DNA of 64,000 bases from Methylotenera sp. G11. Lineage in GTDB: Bacteria; Pseudomonadota; Gammaproteobacteria; Burkholderiales; Methylophilaceae. The notes beneath the pieces are model-generated. The model was not told where the DNA came from. It made no database searches and saw only the letters and a program-made list of their open reading frames with translations. The DNA is taken from contig NZ_JUHH01000001.1 in assembly GCF_000799735.1 (NCBI RefSeq), forward strand, positions 434,001 to 498,000, read 5' to 3'. This document shows positions 39,045 through 48,686 of the stretch, one piece after another. The position numbers and the translations under genes are program-made. Within the stretch, counting starts at the first letter, position 1; every line of letters begins with the position of its first letter.

Positions 39045-39375
39045 TAACACTTCCCTGATCAAACATCCTTCATTTGGCAACACTTGCTGCTACCTACCTT
39101 ATTGTCTAAATTAAGTTATAATTGTACAAATAACTTACGCATTTAAATTTAAAACTGTATAAGTTGTTTTTGAGCAGTTTATTTAACCAGTTAAATTAGT
39201 AAGCTGCACAATTAATACCTCTTTATTTTTGCAGCCATTCCTGCTTTCTTTTTGCTAAAAAGATTACTAATCTAGCGATATATTATTTAAATATAAACAA
39301 TTTAATTTGTACACTTGACATTGCTTGCTACATCTGTATATTTGTAACTGTCTAAATAAAAGGTGGTAGTAGATC
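39045..39375 (+). promoter_or_regulatory. AT-rich leader of the MerR-cyclase gene
   Basis: No gene seen. It holds an inverted repeat AAGTTAT-N10-ATAACTT (39113-39136) about 240 bases before the start, a shorter AACT-N5-AGTT downstream of it, and the promoter at 39315-39342. A long leader of this kind suits a self-regulating MerR-type protein. Confidence 0.5.
39315..39342 (+). promoter_or_regulatory. Sigma-70 promoter of the MerR-cyclase gene
   Basis: -35 TTGACA (39315-39320), 16-base spacer, -10 TATATT (39337-39342), 33 bases before the ATG at 39376. A spacer shorter than the 19 bases of MerR-activated promoters. Confidence 0.65.
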
Positions 39376-40899
39376 ATGATTACAAGCAAATATTTACTTG
39401 AGCAGACCGGTTTATCCAGGGCTACTTTAAATAATTATATTGGCTTGGGATTATTACCGAGGCCTGTAGTCAGGCGCATCGCTACTGATCCGGGCGCCAG
39501 GCTCACCACGCTGGGTTATTTTCCGGACTGGGCTGTGGATCGGGTTCAGCAGGTAAAATTACTTAAAAAACAGGGCTTGTCCATAAACAGTATATGCCGG
39601 CAAATTGCATCGGGAGATAAAACCGATAATGCTGACAACAGTGAAGATACCGTACAAATGCATCACCAGACGGCAGCCAGTGAAGATCGGGTGCAAAACA
39701 ATCACGCTTCGCAGAAAATGAATGCGCGTGAATCTATCAACCTGTCGATAGACAGCATACCCTACCCTGCATATATGATTAATTATGAGTGCGGGCTGGT
39801 GTGGCTGAATGCTGCGGCGCAGCACAGTCTTTTTATGGATTCAGCCATACCGGACAGGGCTGAAGACAGGTCGGTCATTCCGAAATTGCTTGAGTGGTCC
39901 AAAGGTTTTAGCGATTCGGATAAAGAGTCATTATTCAAATCGCACTTTAATGTCGTTAAGCATCGGCTATCCAAAGATACGCTATCCAGAACGATACTGT
40001 CTTTGCCGCAGGATGACAGGCTTTGGCTTGAAAACTGTTACGCACAGTCAGAGGCGCCTAAAAATACATTGATACAGGATACGGTACTGCATCATTCGAT
40101 TGATGTTAACAAACGCATCATCGCGATCAGTTTCAGGGAGGGCGTGCTGTTTACCTATGTGCCGGATGATGCCGACGCCAACCAGTTGCTTGAGTGGCTA
40201 TCGCACAGGGATTCGGTCATTCGCACCCTTCTCAGCCAAAGATTGCCGGTGCTGACACCCGTAACCGTAATGGTTGCCGACTTACAGAACTCAGTGCGTA
40301 TTTGTTCTGAGTTGCCGCCAGATGAGTATTTTCAGTTAATCAATGAAATCTGGTCGGCGCTGGATCCTGTCTTCAGGAAATATTACGGTGCTTATGGCAA
40401 ACACACCGGTGATGGCATGGTGTATTACTTTTTCCCGCAGCCTGATAACAATTACATCATGAATGCCATTTTATGTGCATGTGAGATTCGTGAGTGCATG
40501 AAGGTCATCAGCCACAAATGGGCGCTTAAAAAAGGCTGGACGAATCAACTGTTCATGAATATCGGCCTTAATGAAGGCGAAGAGTGGCTGGGAACATTCA
40601 AAACCAATACAAGTTATGAATTGGTTATCCTGGGTGAAACCATTAACATTTGCGGCAGGCTTTCTGATTTTTCCAGGTATGGGGAAATCTGGGCAACTAA
40701 GAATTTAGTGAGTAAACTCACGCATGCAGAACGGAATTCAATAGACTATGGCGTGATACGCAGGACGCCTGAGCAAGAAATATTCGTTTCAAACAGCTAT
40801 GCTCAGATTTCAACCCTGGTGGATAAAGATGATGTGAGGTACATGAAACTGATTGATATCTCGAGTACGGCAGTAACCCAGATACGTGCAATAAAATAG
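39376..40899 (+). CDS. MerR-type DNA-binding domain fused to a class III adenylate/guanylate cyclase
   Basis: 507 residues. N-terminal MerR-like helix-turn-helix (about 1-75: LLEQTGLSRATLNNYIGLGLLPRP, LKKQGLSINSICRQI), a linker rich in polar residues (about 75-115), a PAS-like region (about 120-270), and a C-terminal class III cyclase domain (about 295-480). Cyclase residues appear to be kept: metal-binding Asp in VMVADLQNS, Lys and Asp in GKHTGDGMVYYF, and Asn/Arg in LGETINICGRL. The last motif differs from the usual G-D-x-V-N by an E, so whether it makes cAMP or cGMP is open. AGGTGG lies upstream of the ATG. It may join second-messenger output to DNA binding in one chain. Confidence 0.8.
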   Translation: MITSKYLLEQTGLSRATLNNYIGLGLLPRPVVRRIATDPGARLTTLGYFPDWAVDRVQQVKLLKKQGLSINSICRQIASGDKTDNADNSEDTVQMHHQTAASEDRVQNNHASQKMNARESINLSIDSIPYPAYMINYECGLVWLNAAAQHSLFMDSAIPDRAEDRSVIPKLLEWSKGFSDSDKESLFKSHFNVVKHRLSKDTLSRTILSLPQDDRLWLENCYAQSEAPKNTLIQDTVLHHSIDVNKRIIAISFREGVLFTYVPDDADANQLLEWLSHRDSVIRTLLSQRLPVLTPVTVMVADLQNSVRICSELPPDEYFQLINEIWSALDPVFRKYYGAYGKHTGDGMVYYFFPQPDNNYIMNAILCACEIRECMKVISHKWALKKGWTNQLFMNIGLNEGEEWLGTFKTNTSYELVILGETINICGRLSDFSRYGEIWATKNLVSKLTHAERNSIDYGVIRRTPEQEIFVSNSYAQISTLVDKDDVRYMKLIDISSTAVTQIRAIK

Positions 40900-40925
40900 C
40901 CGGGATTTATTGAGGTGTTGAAATA

Positions 40926-40953
40926 AAAACAGCCCGTAACGGGCTGTTTTATT
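40926..40953. terminator. Bidirectional terminator
   Basis: AAACAGCCCG - TAA - CGGGCTGTTT, with As before and Ts after, between the convergent MerR-cyclase gene and the gene at 40983. Confidence 0.9.
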
Positions 40954-40982
40954 TGGGTTTACTTATGAAATACCGGATGTGA

Positions 40983-41363
40983 TTAGCGATTATTAAAAAA
41001 TGCGATATTCATTACCCGGTCATTCACTAAAGTCACTTCAGTTTCTTTATATGTGCGTTTTGGATCATACTTGACGATATTCTTGTAATACCACATCTCT
41101 ACTTTAACAGGCTTGGATTTCGATTCATCAGCTCCTGCTTTGAGCAACATCGTGTTAGCGCCGGATGGTTTCACGGAAAGTTCTTTTTTGAAGGGTTCGC
41201 CAAGTTTTTCGGTAATGACTTTCTTGGTTTTTCCGCTGAATGTATTTAAAAACTCATCTTCAGTATAGGTTTTTTTAGGGGGCGCTGCGTTTGCGATTGA
41301 AACCGTAGCAAATATACAAACTGCCATTGCAAAGCTGAATAATTTTTTTATAGTAAATTGCAT
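40983..41363 (-). CDS. Small exported protein of unknown function
   Basis: 126 residues from the ATG at 41363, with GGAG seven bases upstream. Signal peptide (MQFTIKKLFSFAMAVCIFATVSIANA, cleavage near 26), then a small, lysine-rich domain with GKTKKVITEKLGEPFKK and a C-terminal EVTLVNDRVMNIAFF, reminiscent of the BLIP/SmpA-type fold but not convincingly so. Monocistronic. Function not known. Confidence 0.65.
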   Translation of the reverse strand: MQFTIKKLFSFAMAVCIFATVSIANAAPPKKTYTEDEFLNTFSGKTKKVITEKLGEPFKKELSVKPSGANTMLLKAGADESKSKPVKVEMWYYKNIVKYDPKRTYKETEVTLVNDRVMNIAFFNNR

Positions 41364-41439
41364 TCTTATCTCCAAAATTTAGCCTTTCATTATCTCACTT
41401 ATTGCGCCTTTAGCATAACGCCCGGCTTATTCAAGTCGT

Positions 41440-42207
41440 TTACAGAGGTAATTTCAACTTAAGCCCGTCATAACCCACAAATACATTGTCAGGTAATTGG
41501 GCGCTTAATGCGCTATATTCCATCTCATGCGTCATGTGAATCAGATAGGTTGCATTGGCTCCAATCAGACTGGCGTACTTCAAGCTTTGTTCCAGGTGAA
41601 CATGACTATAATGCGTTGCATATCGCAAACAATCCAGCAGCAGGATATCCAGCCCTTTCAACAGGTCAAACGAACTCTCTGGAATCGTTGAAACATCTGT
41701 GATGTAGGCCAGATTGCCGATCCTGTAACCATAAATGTCGCTGTTGCCATGCTTGATTGGTATCGGGATGATCAGTTCACCAAACAGCTGGAATGGGTCG
41801 GCAACGGGATTAGTTTTTAAAATGGGCAGGTCCCAGAAATTGCCGACTTCGCGCAATGTATACCCGAACTTGTCTGCAATGTGGTTCATGGCTTCCGGGC
41901 TGCCGTATAGCGGAATCTGACAGCGCTGAATCTGGCAGAATGCCCTTAGGTCATCAATCCCGTGCAAATGGTCTGCGTGCGTGTGTGTGTACAATACGGC
42001 ATCAACGCGGGAAAGCCCTTCCCTTAGCGCCTGCTGGCGTATATCCGGCCCGGTATCAATCAATATCACTTTGCCGTTATCCAGTTCGATTACGCTGGAA
42101 CAGCGTGTCCGCTTGTTTCTGCTGTCGGACGATGTGCATGTGCCGCACTGGCAGCCGATCATCGGCGTGCCTGCGCTGGAGCCAACCCCAAGCATGGTCA
42201 GTTGCAT
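41440..42207 (-). CDS. MBL-fold metallohydrolase, PhnP/RNase Z-like
   Basis: 255 residues. Metallo-beta-lactamase fold with THTHADHLHG, further His/Asp ligands (KHGNS, ITDVS, HSHVHLEQ) and the N-terminal cysteines CQCGTC that bind structural zinc in PhnP. Possible substrates are cyclic phosphodiesters (2',3'-cNMP or 1,2-cyclic ribose phosphate). It ends the tatD-holB-tmk operon, 24 bases after tatD. Confidence 0.85.
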   Translation of the reverse strand: MQLTMLGVGSSAGTPMIGCQCGTCTSSDSRNKRTRCSSVIELDNGKVILIDTGPDIRQQALREGLSRVDAVLYTHTHADHLHGIDDLRAFCQIQRCQIPLYGSPEAMNHIADKFGYTLREVGNFWDLPILKTNPVADPFQLFGELIIPIPIKHGNSDIYGYRIGNLAYITDVSTIPESSFDLLKGLDILLLDCLRYATHYSHVHLEQSLKYASLIGANATYLIHMTHEMEYSALSAQLPDNVFVGYDGLKLKLPL

Positions 42208-42231
42208 GGTCAGCTGCCTTGTGATTGAGCG

Positions 42232-43002
42232 TTAAGGGTTGGCATGCTTGAACAGGCGAAAGAAATTCTGCGTGCTGGCGGTGCTGATTTCTTCAAGGGA
42301 AACACCCCGCAGCCTGGCAATTTCTTCTGCGACGTATTTAACATAGCTGGGCTGATTCGTTTTCCCGCGATATGGAATCGGCGCGAGATATGGGGAATCT
42401 GTTTCAACCAGAATCCGGTCCAGCGGCACTTGTCTGGCAACCTCTTTGATTGCGGCTGCATTCTTGAACGTAACAATGCCTGAAAAGGAGATATAGAATC
42501 CAAGCGCTATGGCTTGCATCGCCACCTCCAGGCTCTCCGTGAAGCAGTGCATGACGCCGCCAACCTGCTGGGCGTTTTCTTCACGCATGATTCTCAGCGT
42601 ATCTTCTGCAGCATTCCGCGTATGGATGACTAGCGGCTTGCCGCAAGCGATCGCGGCACGTATGTGGTTGCGGAAGCGTTCGCGTTGCCACTCCAGGTCT
42701 CCAGTCAGCCTGAAGTAATCAAGACCGGTTTCACCGATGGCGATGACCTTGGGATGATCTGCCAGCTTTATCAACTCTTCAACACTAGGCTCATCAATGT
42801 CTTCATAATCCGGATGCACCCCTACTGAAGCAAAAAAATTCCGGTTATTTTCTGCAAGTGACAGGACTTGCGGGAAATCAGGCAAGGTCACTGAAATGCA
42901 AAGCGCATGCCCTACCCCGTTATCTTGCATGGATTGCCTGATAGCGGGTAAGTTGGCGGCAAGTTCAGGGAAATTCAAATGGCAGTGCGAATCAACGAGC
43001 AT
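42232..43002 (-). CDS. TatD-family DNase/metal-dependent hydrolase
   Basis: 256 residues, TIM barrel. DSHCHLNF (metal His pair), GETGLDYF, VIHTRNA, HCFTES and ETDSPYLAP all match TatD signatures. A YcfH-like 3'-5' exonuclease is the likely role. Follows the pilZ gene after 16 bases. Confidence 0.92.
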   Translation of the reverse strand: MLVDSHCHLNFPELAANLPAIRQSMQDNGVGHALCISVTLPDFPQVLSLAENNRNFFASVGVHPDYEDIDEPSVEELIKLADHPKVIAIGETGLDYFRLTGDLEWQRERFRNHIRAAIACGKPLVIHTRNAAEDTLRIMREENAQQVGGVMHCFTESLEVAMQAIALGFYISFSGIVTFKNAAAIKEVARQVPLDRILVETDSPYLAPIPYRGKTNQPSYVKYVAEEIARLRGVSLEEISTASTQNFFRLFKHANP

Positions 43003-43018
43003 AAGTGGCTTTTGGGGA

Positions 43019-43396
43019 TTACATTGTGTGTGTGGGACGTGATGACCTGAGTACGTTCCCTAGTAGGGCTTCAATTTTATTGCGGGCTTCCTGGCCGCCA
43101 TTCTTGTCGTGGAACTGAACTCCGATGCCCTGGGGTTTGTTGCCTTGCGTGCTAGGCGTAATCCATACGACATGCCCAACGACTTTCAGCTTCATCGGGT
43201 CATCGAGCAAGCTTAGCAACATGAAAACTTCTTCACCCATTTTGAAGGATTTGTTGGTGGGAATAAACAAGCCACCGCCAGCTAAGAATGGCATATAGGC
43301 CGAATATAGCGCGACTTTTTCCTTGATTGCAAGCGAAAGCACCCCTGGCTTCAGGTTGCCTATGGTTTTGTTATCGTCTTGTATGTCTTCAGCCAT
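43019..43396 (-). CDS. PilZ-domain protein of the type IV pilus class
   Basis: 125 residues. A PilZ fold with AGGGLFIPT and VVGHVVWITP, but without the RxxxR and (D/N)xSxxG motifs that bind c-di-GMP. That is typical of the pilus-assembly PilZ proteins, which work without binding the nucleotide. Between holB and tatD, the usual place in beta- and gammaproteobacteria. Confidence 0.88.
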   Translation of the reverse strand: MAEDIQDDNKTIGNLKPGVLSLAIKEKVALYSAYMPFLAGGGLFIPTNKSFKMGEEVFMLLSLLDDPMKLKVVGHVVWITPSTQGNKPQGIGVQFHDKNGGQEARNKIEALLGNVLRSSRPTHTM

Positions 43397-43442
43397 AATG
43401 TAGCTACTTTTTAGTGGTATAAGTTAAACAAATCAATGAATA

Positions 43443-44453
43443 TCAAGCTTGAAACGCTTTCGTATACTCGACCAGCAGGCTTTCCATCTGTAACTCATGG
43501 TTCAGCGGATGTGCTGCGAGCTTGCGAAGCTCGTTGGCTTTTTTCTGTAAATCAAACACTCGCCCCAAGTTTACCTTGTCTGCCAGCGCTTGCAAAGCGC
43601 GAGCGTGCTGCAAGTGATATCGCGCCTGCTGCCCGAGCTTAACGGTAACAATATCATACAACCATTTCTGCACGGCAATCACGCCGGTTTCCACCGAACT
43701 GGCAATCAGGATGGGTGCGGCTGTCTGGGGTTCCATTTTGCGGCCTAGCGCCAGATGCTTCCACACTTCGGATAACTGCTCGAATTGCGCTTGTTCGGAT
43801 AGTACTTTAATCGGTGAACCTTCAAGGTAAGCCAACTGCTGCTCCGGGTTTCTAACGCCTTTCATGCCAAGCCAGGCCAGCGCTTGCTGCATATCCGGCA
43901 CCGGCATGCTGACTTTTCGGCAGCGGCTGGTAATCGTAGGCAATAAACGCTGCAGCTGATGTGCGATTAAAATAAAAATCACGCCAGGCGCCGGCTCTTC
44001 CAGCATTTTTAACAATGCATTCGCTGAAGCCTGATTCAGCGCTTCGGCGGGGTTAATCAGCACGATTTTCAGCCCGCTGGTCTGATGGCTGGATAAATTC
44101 AGAAAGTCACCCAAGTCCCGAATCTGTGCAACAGAGATCTGGGTTTTCTTTTTGGTCTTTTTTGCCGGGGACGCATCTTCTTCCGCGCCGGTTTCCTGTT
44201 CAGGACTGATCAAGCGGAAATCAGGGTGGCTTTCATCGTTAAACCAGCGGCAGCTGGGGCATTCATTACATGCATACCCACGGTCATCGCGATTGCGGCA
44301 TAGCAAGGCTTGGCTGAAACTGAGTGCAAAATCGTATTTACCGATACCTGCGCGTCCATGCATTAAAAATGCATGGTGCATCTTCTGGCGACCCTGGTTC
44401 AGGTTCTGCCAGAGCTTGTCTTGCCACGGATATATCTCGTAATCTTTATTCAT
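43443..44453 (-). CDS. holB: DNA polymerase III subunit delta'
   Basis: 336 residues of the AAA+ clamp-loader family: HGRAGIGKYDF (P-loop, degenerate as usual), zinc-binding CRNRDD...CNECPSC and the SRC motif in ITSRCRKV. Part of the clamp loader with HolA and DnaX. It follows tmk by five bases. Confidence 0.94.
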   Translation of the reverse strand: MNKDYEIYPWQDKLWQNLNQGRQKMHHAFLMHGRAGIGKYDFALSFSQALLCRNRDDRGYACNECPSCRWFNDESHPDFRLISPEQETGAEEDASPAKKTKKKTQISVAQIRDLGDFLNLSSHQTSGLKIVLINPAEALNQASANALLKMLEEPAPGVIFILIAHQLQRLLPTITSRCRKVSMPVPDMQQALAWLGMKGVRNPEQQLAYLEGSPIKVLSEQAQFEQLSEVWKHLALGRKMEPQTAAPILIASSVETGVIAVQKWLYDIVTVKLGQQARYHLQHARALQALADKVNLGRVFDLQKKANELRKLAAHPLNHELQMESLLVEYTKAFQA

Positions 44454-44458
44454 ATGAA

Positions 44459-45064
44459 TTATATGGTTGCAATAATATCTTCAACCGCCTTGGCAACTTC
44501 TCCCAGCGACTTGCTGGCGTCGACGATCCTGAATCTTTGTGGATTCTGGCGGGCTCGCTCCAGGTATGCATCGCGGATTTTTGTAAAGAAGTCTGCTGAT
44601 TCGCGCTCAAATTTGTCAGGGCTGCGCGCGCCGGCAAGCCTTGCGATACTGATTTCAACCGGCACATCGAATAAAAGCGTCATGTCCGGCTGTAAATCCT
44701 CTTGCACCCATTGCTCAAGTATTTCCACTTTGTCGGCAGGAACGCCCTTTGCGCCGCTCTGATAGGCAAAAGTGGCATCTGTGAAACGGTCTGAAAGCAC
44801 ATAGGCACCTCGTGCCAGCGCGGGGGCGATGATTTGGGCGATATGCTCACGCCTTGCTGCAAACATGAGCAAGGTTTCAGTCTCCGCATGCATTGCCTCA
44901 TGCAGCAGCAGTTCGCGCAGGCGCTCTCCCAAAGGCGTGCCGCCCGGTTCGCGGGTTGATACGACCTCACGTCCGCGGGTTTTGAGTATTTCTATGATTC
45001 TGGGGATGTGCGTGCTTTTACCCGCACCATCCATTCCTTCTAAAGTGATAAATTTTGCTGTCAT
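44459..45064 (-). CDS. tmk: Thymidylate kinase
   Basis: 201 residues. P-loop [11 protein letters not shown] motif [13 protein letters not shown] and the TREPGGT region. Phosphorylates dTMP to dTDP. Next to mltG, four bases apart. Confidence 0.96.
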   Translation of the reverse strand: MTAKFITLEGMDGAGKSTHIPRIIEILKTRGREVVSTREPGGTPLGERLRELLLHEAMHAETETLLMFAARREHIAQIIAPALARGAYVLSDRFTDATFAYQSGAKGVPADKVEILEQWVQEDLQPDMTLLFDVPVEISIARLAGARSPDKFERESADFFTKIRDAYLERARQNPQRFRIVDASKSLGEVAKAVEDIIATI

Positions 45065-45068
45065 GGCG

Positions 45069-46064
45069 TTATTTTTTTAACTGATATTTGACGACTGCAC
45101 GGTTATGTTCGTCTAAGTTGTTGGAAAACGCGTGGCTGCCATCACCCTTGCCTACGAAATACAGTGCTTTAGTGTCAGCTGGATGCAAAGCTGCTTCGAT
45201 TGCCGCCATCCCCGGCATGGCAATCGGTGTGGGAGGCAAGCCGCTACGGGTATAGGTATTGTAAGGCGTATCAATAGACAGGTCTTTTTTGCGGATGTTG
45301 CCATCAAACCTGATCCCCATGCCGTAAATGACCGTAGGATCGGTCTGCAAACGCATGCCCAGGCGCAGCCTGTTAACAAAAACCCCGGCAATCATTGGTC
45401 GCTCATCGGCTTTTCCGGTCTCTTTTTCAATAATAGAGGCCATGATTAAAGCCTGGTAGCTGTCCTTATACGGCAAGTTCTGGTCTCTGCCCTGCCATGC
45501 TTTTTCCAGTTTCGTCTGCATTGCGTTATAACTGATCCTGAGCAGTTCAATATCCGGGCTGTTGCGGTCAAAATAAAAAGTATCCGGAAAAAATAGGCCT
45601 TCTGCCACAGTATACGGTGAACCGATTAATTTCAGGATATCTGCCTCAGATAAGCCTTTTATGCTTTGCCTGACGGCATCATTAACCGCCAATTTCTGGC
45701 GCATCTGTTCGAAAGTACGACCTTCAATAAACGTGATGCTGCCTTGGGTGGTCTTGCCATGGTTTAATGACAGCAGCAGCTGGTAAGGAGAAATGTTTTT
45801 GTTAAGCGTGTAGGTGCCGGCTTGCAGGTATTGCTCTTTGTTCAATAACCTGGCCAGAAACATAAATCGCCAGGGTTCTTTTAACACGCCCTGTGCAACC
45901 AGTTGATTGGCAATGCTTTTAAGCCCGCTCTTGGGTTGGATCAGGATTTCCTGGCTGCTGGGCTGAAGTTTCAAAGGCGAGATCGCATAATGCACCAGCC
46001 AGGCACTGAATAATATGGCGCTAATGATGGATAGCAGCAACCATCTTTTTATTTTTTTAATCAT
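45069..46064 (-). CDS. mltG: Endolytic murein transglycosylase MltG
   Basis: 331 residues with one N-terminal membrane segment (about 7-27), a LysM-like region and the YceG domain with the catalytic Glu in [21 protein letters not shown] and [14 protein letters not shown]. It cleaves nascent glycan strands at the periplasmic face. Its start overlaps the pabC stop by eight bases. Confidence 0.96.
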   Translation of the reverse strand: MIKKIKRWLLLSIISAILFSAWLVHYAISPLKLQPSSQEILIQPKSGLKSIANQLVAQGVLKEPWRFMFLARLLNKEQYLQAGTYTLNKNISPYQLLLSLNHGKTTQGSITFIEGRTFEQMRQKLAVNDAVRQSIKGLSEADILKLIGSPYTVAEGLFFPDTFYFDRNSPDIELLRISYNAMQTKLEKAWQGRDQNLPYKDSYQALIMASIIEKETGKADERPMIAGVFVNRLRLGMRLQTDPTVIYGMGIRFDGNIRKKDLSIDTPYNTYTRSGLPPTPIAMPGMAAIEAALHPADTKALYFVGKGDGSHAFSNNLDEHNRAVVKYQLKK

Positions 46065-46893
46065 GTGACACTACAGCTCTTATTTTGGCAGCCAGAGCTT
46101 GCTCCGGCCAACGGGTATTATTGATTCCAGTCACCTGGAATGCGCCGAACAGGCTATTGCAGATAATCACTTCGTCAGCTTGCAGTAGCTGATCCAATGT
46201 GAAGGATTTCTCCGCAACGTTCAATCCCAGTACGTTGCCTAATCCGAATATGCGCTGCCTGGTGATGCCGGAAACGCCGCACAGGCTTAAATCCGGCGTA
46301 AACAGATCAGTGCCGAAGCGCGCAAATACATTGCTCATGGTGCATTCTATTACGTTACCTGACTGGTCTAACAGCAAGCCGTCGAATATCGTATCCTCAC
46401 GCCATTCCATGCGCGCCAGCACATTCTCGAGGCGGTTTAAATGTTTGATGCCGGCAAGTTTTGGCTGCGCAGCCAGCCTGATGTTGCAGACATGCAGTTG
46501 CACGCCCTGCTGATAATTAGATTCGGCATAATGCGGTAAACCGGATTTTATTAGCACCCTGGTCGGCACCGTAATGACAGGCGGTGCATAACCTCTTTCA
46601 CCTTCACCGCGCGTGATAATGATTTTAGCTACCTGGGTCAGGTCTTCAGAGAAAAGCTCTTTTTCAAACAGTTTCTGCAGGTCGCTCATCAGCAATTCTG
46701 CACTTGGACAGACGATGCCGATCACCGCGCAGTCGGCCACTAATTTCTGGTAATGAAATGGCCAGCTTATGGGCAAGCCATTATGGATTTTCATGGTGCG
46801 GAAAACACCGTCGCCATATGAAAAGCCGCGATCAAAGACAGAAATCGCCTGATCAAGGCTGCCGTTAATGAGATATGAATGATTGCGTAGCAT
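46057..46893 (-). CDS. pabC: Aminodeoxychorismate lyase
   Basis: 278 residues of the class IV PLP aminotransferase fold: DRGFSYGDGVFRTM near the N-terminus, the Schiff-base lysine in GIKHLNRLENVL, and the phosphate-binding LCGVSGITRQ. It forms p-aminobenzoate for folate. First gene of the pabC-mltG-tmk-holB-pilZ-tatD operon, separated from fabF by a terminator. Confidence 0.93.
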   Translation of the reverse strand: MLRNHSYLINGSLDQAISVFDRGFSYGDGVFRTMKIHNGLPISWPFHYQKLVADCAVIGIVCPSAELLMSDLQKLFEKELFSEDLTQVAKIIITRGEGERGYAPPVITVPTRVLIKSGLPHYAESNYQQGVQLHVCNIRLAAQPKLAGIKHLNRLENVLARMEWREDTIFDGLLLDQSGNVIECTMSNVFARFGTDLFTPDLSLCGVSGITRQRIFGLGNVLGLNVAEKSFTLDQLLQADEVIICNSLFGAFQVTGINNTRWPEQALAAKIRAVVSHD

Positions 46894-46943
46894 AGCCGTA
46901 ATTAAACCATAGCATCTGTAAATTCACTACATAAGGCAGCAAC

Positions 46944-46978
46944 AAAAAAGCCCGCAATGGTGATTGTGCGGGCTTTTC
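46944..46978 (-). terminator. Terminator of the fab gene cluster
   Basis: On the minus strand AGCCCGCA / TGCGGGCT with a ten-base loop and six Ts. It ends fabF transcripts before pabC; symmetrical As make it work both ways. Confidence 0.88.
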
Positions 46979-47003
46979 TAATTGTCTAAAAGTAATGCTG
47001 GAT

Positions 47004-48236
47004 TTAGACTTTTTTAAACACCAGGCTACCGTTAGTGCCGCCGAAACCGAAATTGTTTTTCAACGCATAGTCGATTTTCATATCCCGTGCAGTATTTGCA
47101 CAGTAATCCAGGTCGCATTCAGGATCCTGGTTGAAAATATTGATGGTTGGCGGAGACACCTGGTGATGGATGGATAACACCGTAAACACAGACTCCAATC
47201 CACCAGCGCCGCCTAACAGGTGACCTGTCATTGATTTAGTTGAGTTAACCACCAGCTTATGCGCATGGTCACCGAATGCTGCCTTGATAGCATTGGTTTC
47301 GTTGGCATCACCTAATGGTGTAGACGTGCCGTGCGCATTCACGAACTGCACCTGATCCGCATTGATGCCTGCGTTGTTCATGGCGTTGCGCATTGAGCGG
47401 CGAGGACCGTCCATATTGGGTGCTGTCATGTGATACGCATCCGCACTCATGCCATAGCCGCTAAGCTCGGCATAGATCTTTGCGCCGCGCTTTTTAGCGT
47501 GTTCGTATTCTTCAAGTACCAGTACACCAGCACCCTCACCGATTACAAAGCCGTCGCGGTCTTTATCCCATGGACGGCTAGCTGTCGCCGGGTCGTCATT
47601 GCGGGTTGACAGTGCACGTGAAGCAGCGAAGCCCCCAACACTAAGGCGTGTGATTGCGGCTTCTGCGCCACCTGCAATCATCACGTCGGCATCGCCGTAT
47701 TCAATCATGCGTGACGCATCACCGATAGAGTGTGTACCTGTTGTACAGGCAGTCACAATCGCCACATTCGGACCTTTAAAGCCGAACATGATCGATAAAT
47801 TACCGGAAATCATGTTGATAATGGTGCCGGGAATGAAGAACGGTGAAATCTTGCGCGGGCCGGATGCCTGATAAAGCAGGTCAGTGTCCTCGATCAGCTG
47901 CATACCGCCAATGCCGGAGCCGATTGAAACGCCGATGCGCTCGGCATTTTCTTCAGTTGCAACGATACCGGAATCTTTAACAGCCTCGATAGCCGCTGCC
48001 AGACCATATTGAATGAAAGTGTCCATCCGTCTGGCATCTTTGGCAGGTATGAAGTCTTCAGCATTGAAGTCTTTTACTTCGCCGGCAATCGTTGATGAAA
48101 ATGCGCTTGCATCGAATTTGGTGATTTGCGCGATGCCGGATTTGCCGGCAATAAGATTATCCCAGGCAGTTTTTACACCGATACCTACAGGTGAAACAAC
48201 GCCAAGGCCCGTAACGACAACTCTACGTTTAGACAT
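47004..48236 (-). CDS. fabF: Beta-ketoacyl-ACP synthase II
   Basis: 410 residues from the ATG at 48236 ([12 protein letters not shown], the usual opening; an upstream reading to 48278 runs into the terminator region). Catalytic Cys in [11 protein letters not shown], His in [11 protein letters not shown] and in [11 protein letters not shown]. Elongates acyl chains, including C16:1 to C18:1. Confidence 0.97.
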   Translation of the reverse strand: MSKRRVVVTGLGVVSPVGIGVKTAWDNLIAGKSGIAQITKFDASAFSSTIAGEVKDFNAEDFIPAKDARRMDTFIQYGLAAAIEAVKDSGIVATEENAERIGVSIGSGIGGMQLIEDTDLLYQASGPRKISPFFIPGTIINMISGNLSIMFGFKGPNVAIVTACTTGTHSIGDASRMIEYGDADVMIAGGAEAAITRLSVGGFAASRALSTRNDDPATASRPWDKDRDGFVIGEGAGVLVLEEYEHAKKRGAKIYAELSGYGMSADAYHMTAPNMDGPRRSMRNAMNNAGINADQVQFVNAHGTSTPLGDANETNAIKAAFGDHAHKLVVNSTKSMTGHLLGGAGGLESVFTVLSIHHQVSPPTINIFNQDPECDLDYCANTARDMKIDYALKNNFGFGGTNGSLVFKKV

Positions 48237-48272
48237 ATGAAAAGTCTCGAAGACAAGAATTAAGAAACAAAA

Positions 48273-48312
48273 AGGCAAAAAGCAGTAAACCCCGAGCAGG
48301 GTTTACTGCTTA
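48273..48312 (-). terminator. Strong hairpin between acpP and fabF
   Basis: A perfect 13-base stem (AAGCAGTAAACCC / GGGTTTACTGCTT) with a six-base loop, followed on the minus strand by TTTTTGCCTTTTTG. It should stop most acpP transcripts and limit fabF expression. Confidence 0.85.
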
Positions 48313-48321
48313 AATGTGGAT

Positions 48322-48558
48322 TTATTTGAGGTTAGTATTGATGTAATCAATCGCTAATTGAACTGTAGTGATTTTTTCTGCTTCTTCATCAGGAATTTCG
48401 CAGTCAAACTCTTCTTCTAGCGCCATCACCAACTCTACTGTATCCAGTGAGTCAGCTCCCAAATCATCTACAAATGATGATGAGTTTTTAACATCAGCTT
48501 CATTTGCACCTAGTTGTTCAGCAACAATTTTTTTAACGCGTTGTTCGATGTCAGACAT
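48322..48558 (-). CDS. acpP: Acyl carrier protein
   Basis: 78 residues, acidic. The phosphopantetheine serine is in [16 protein letters not shown] ribosome site precedes the start. Carries acyl chains in fatty-acid synthesis. Upstream is a likely own promoter; downstream a terminator. Confidence 0.98.
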   Translation of the reverse strand: MSDIEQRVKKIVAEQLGANEADVKNSSSFVDDLGADSLDTVELVMALEEEFDCEIPDEEAEKITTVQLAIDYINTNLK

Positions 48559-48604
48559 CTAATTACCCCTTTTATAAAAAATAGCTTGATTCAGCTAAGT
48601 CAGT

Positions 48605-48632
48605 ATTCTACCAAAACTAAACAATAATACAA
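48605..48632 (-). promoter_or_regulatory. Possible acpP promoter
   Basis: On the minus strand -35 TTGTAT (48627-48632), 16-base spacer, -10 TAGAAT (48605-48610), about 45 bases before acpP. Confidence 0.4.
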
Positions 48633-48686
48633 AAAACTTAATCACTACTTTAACCCATATTCAGCCTATTTTAAAGCTGAATAGCG

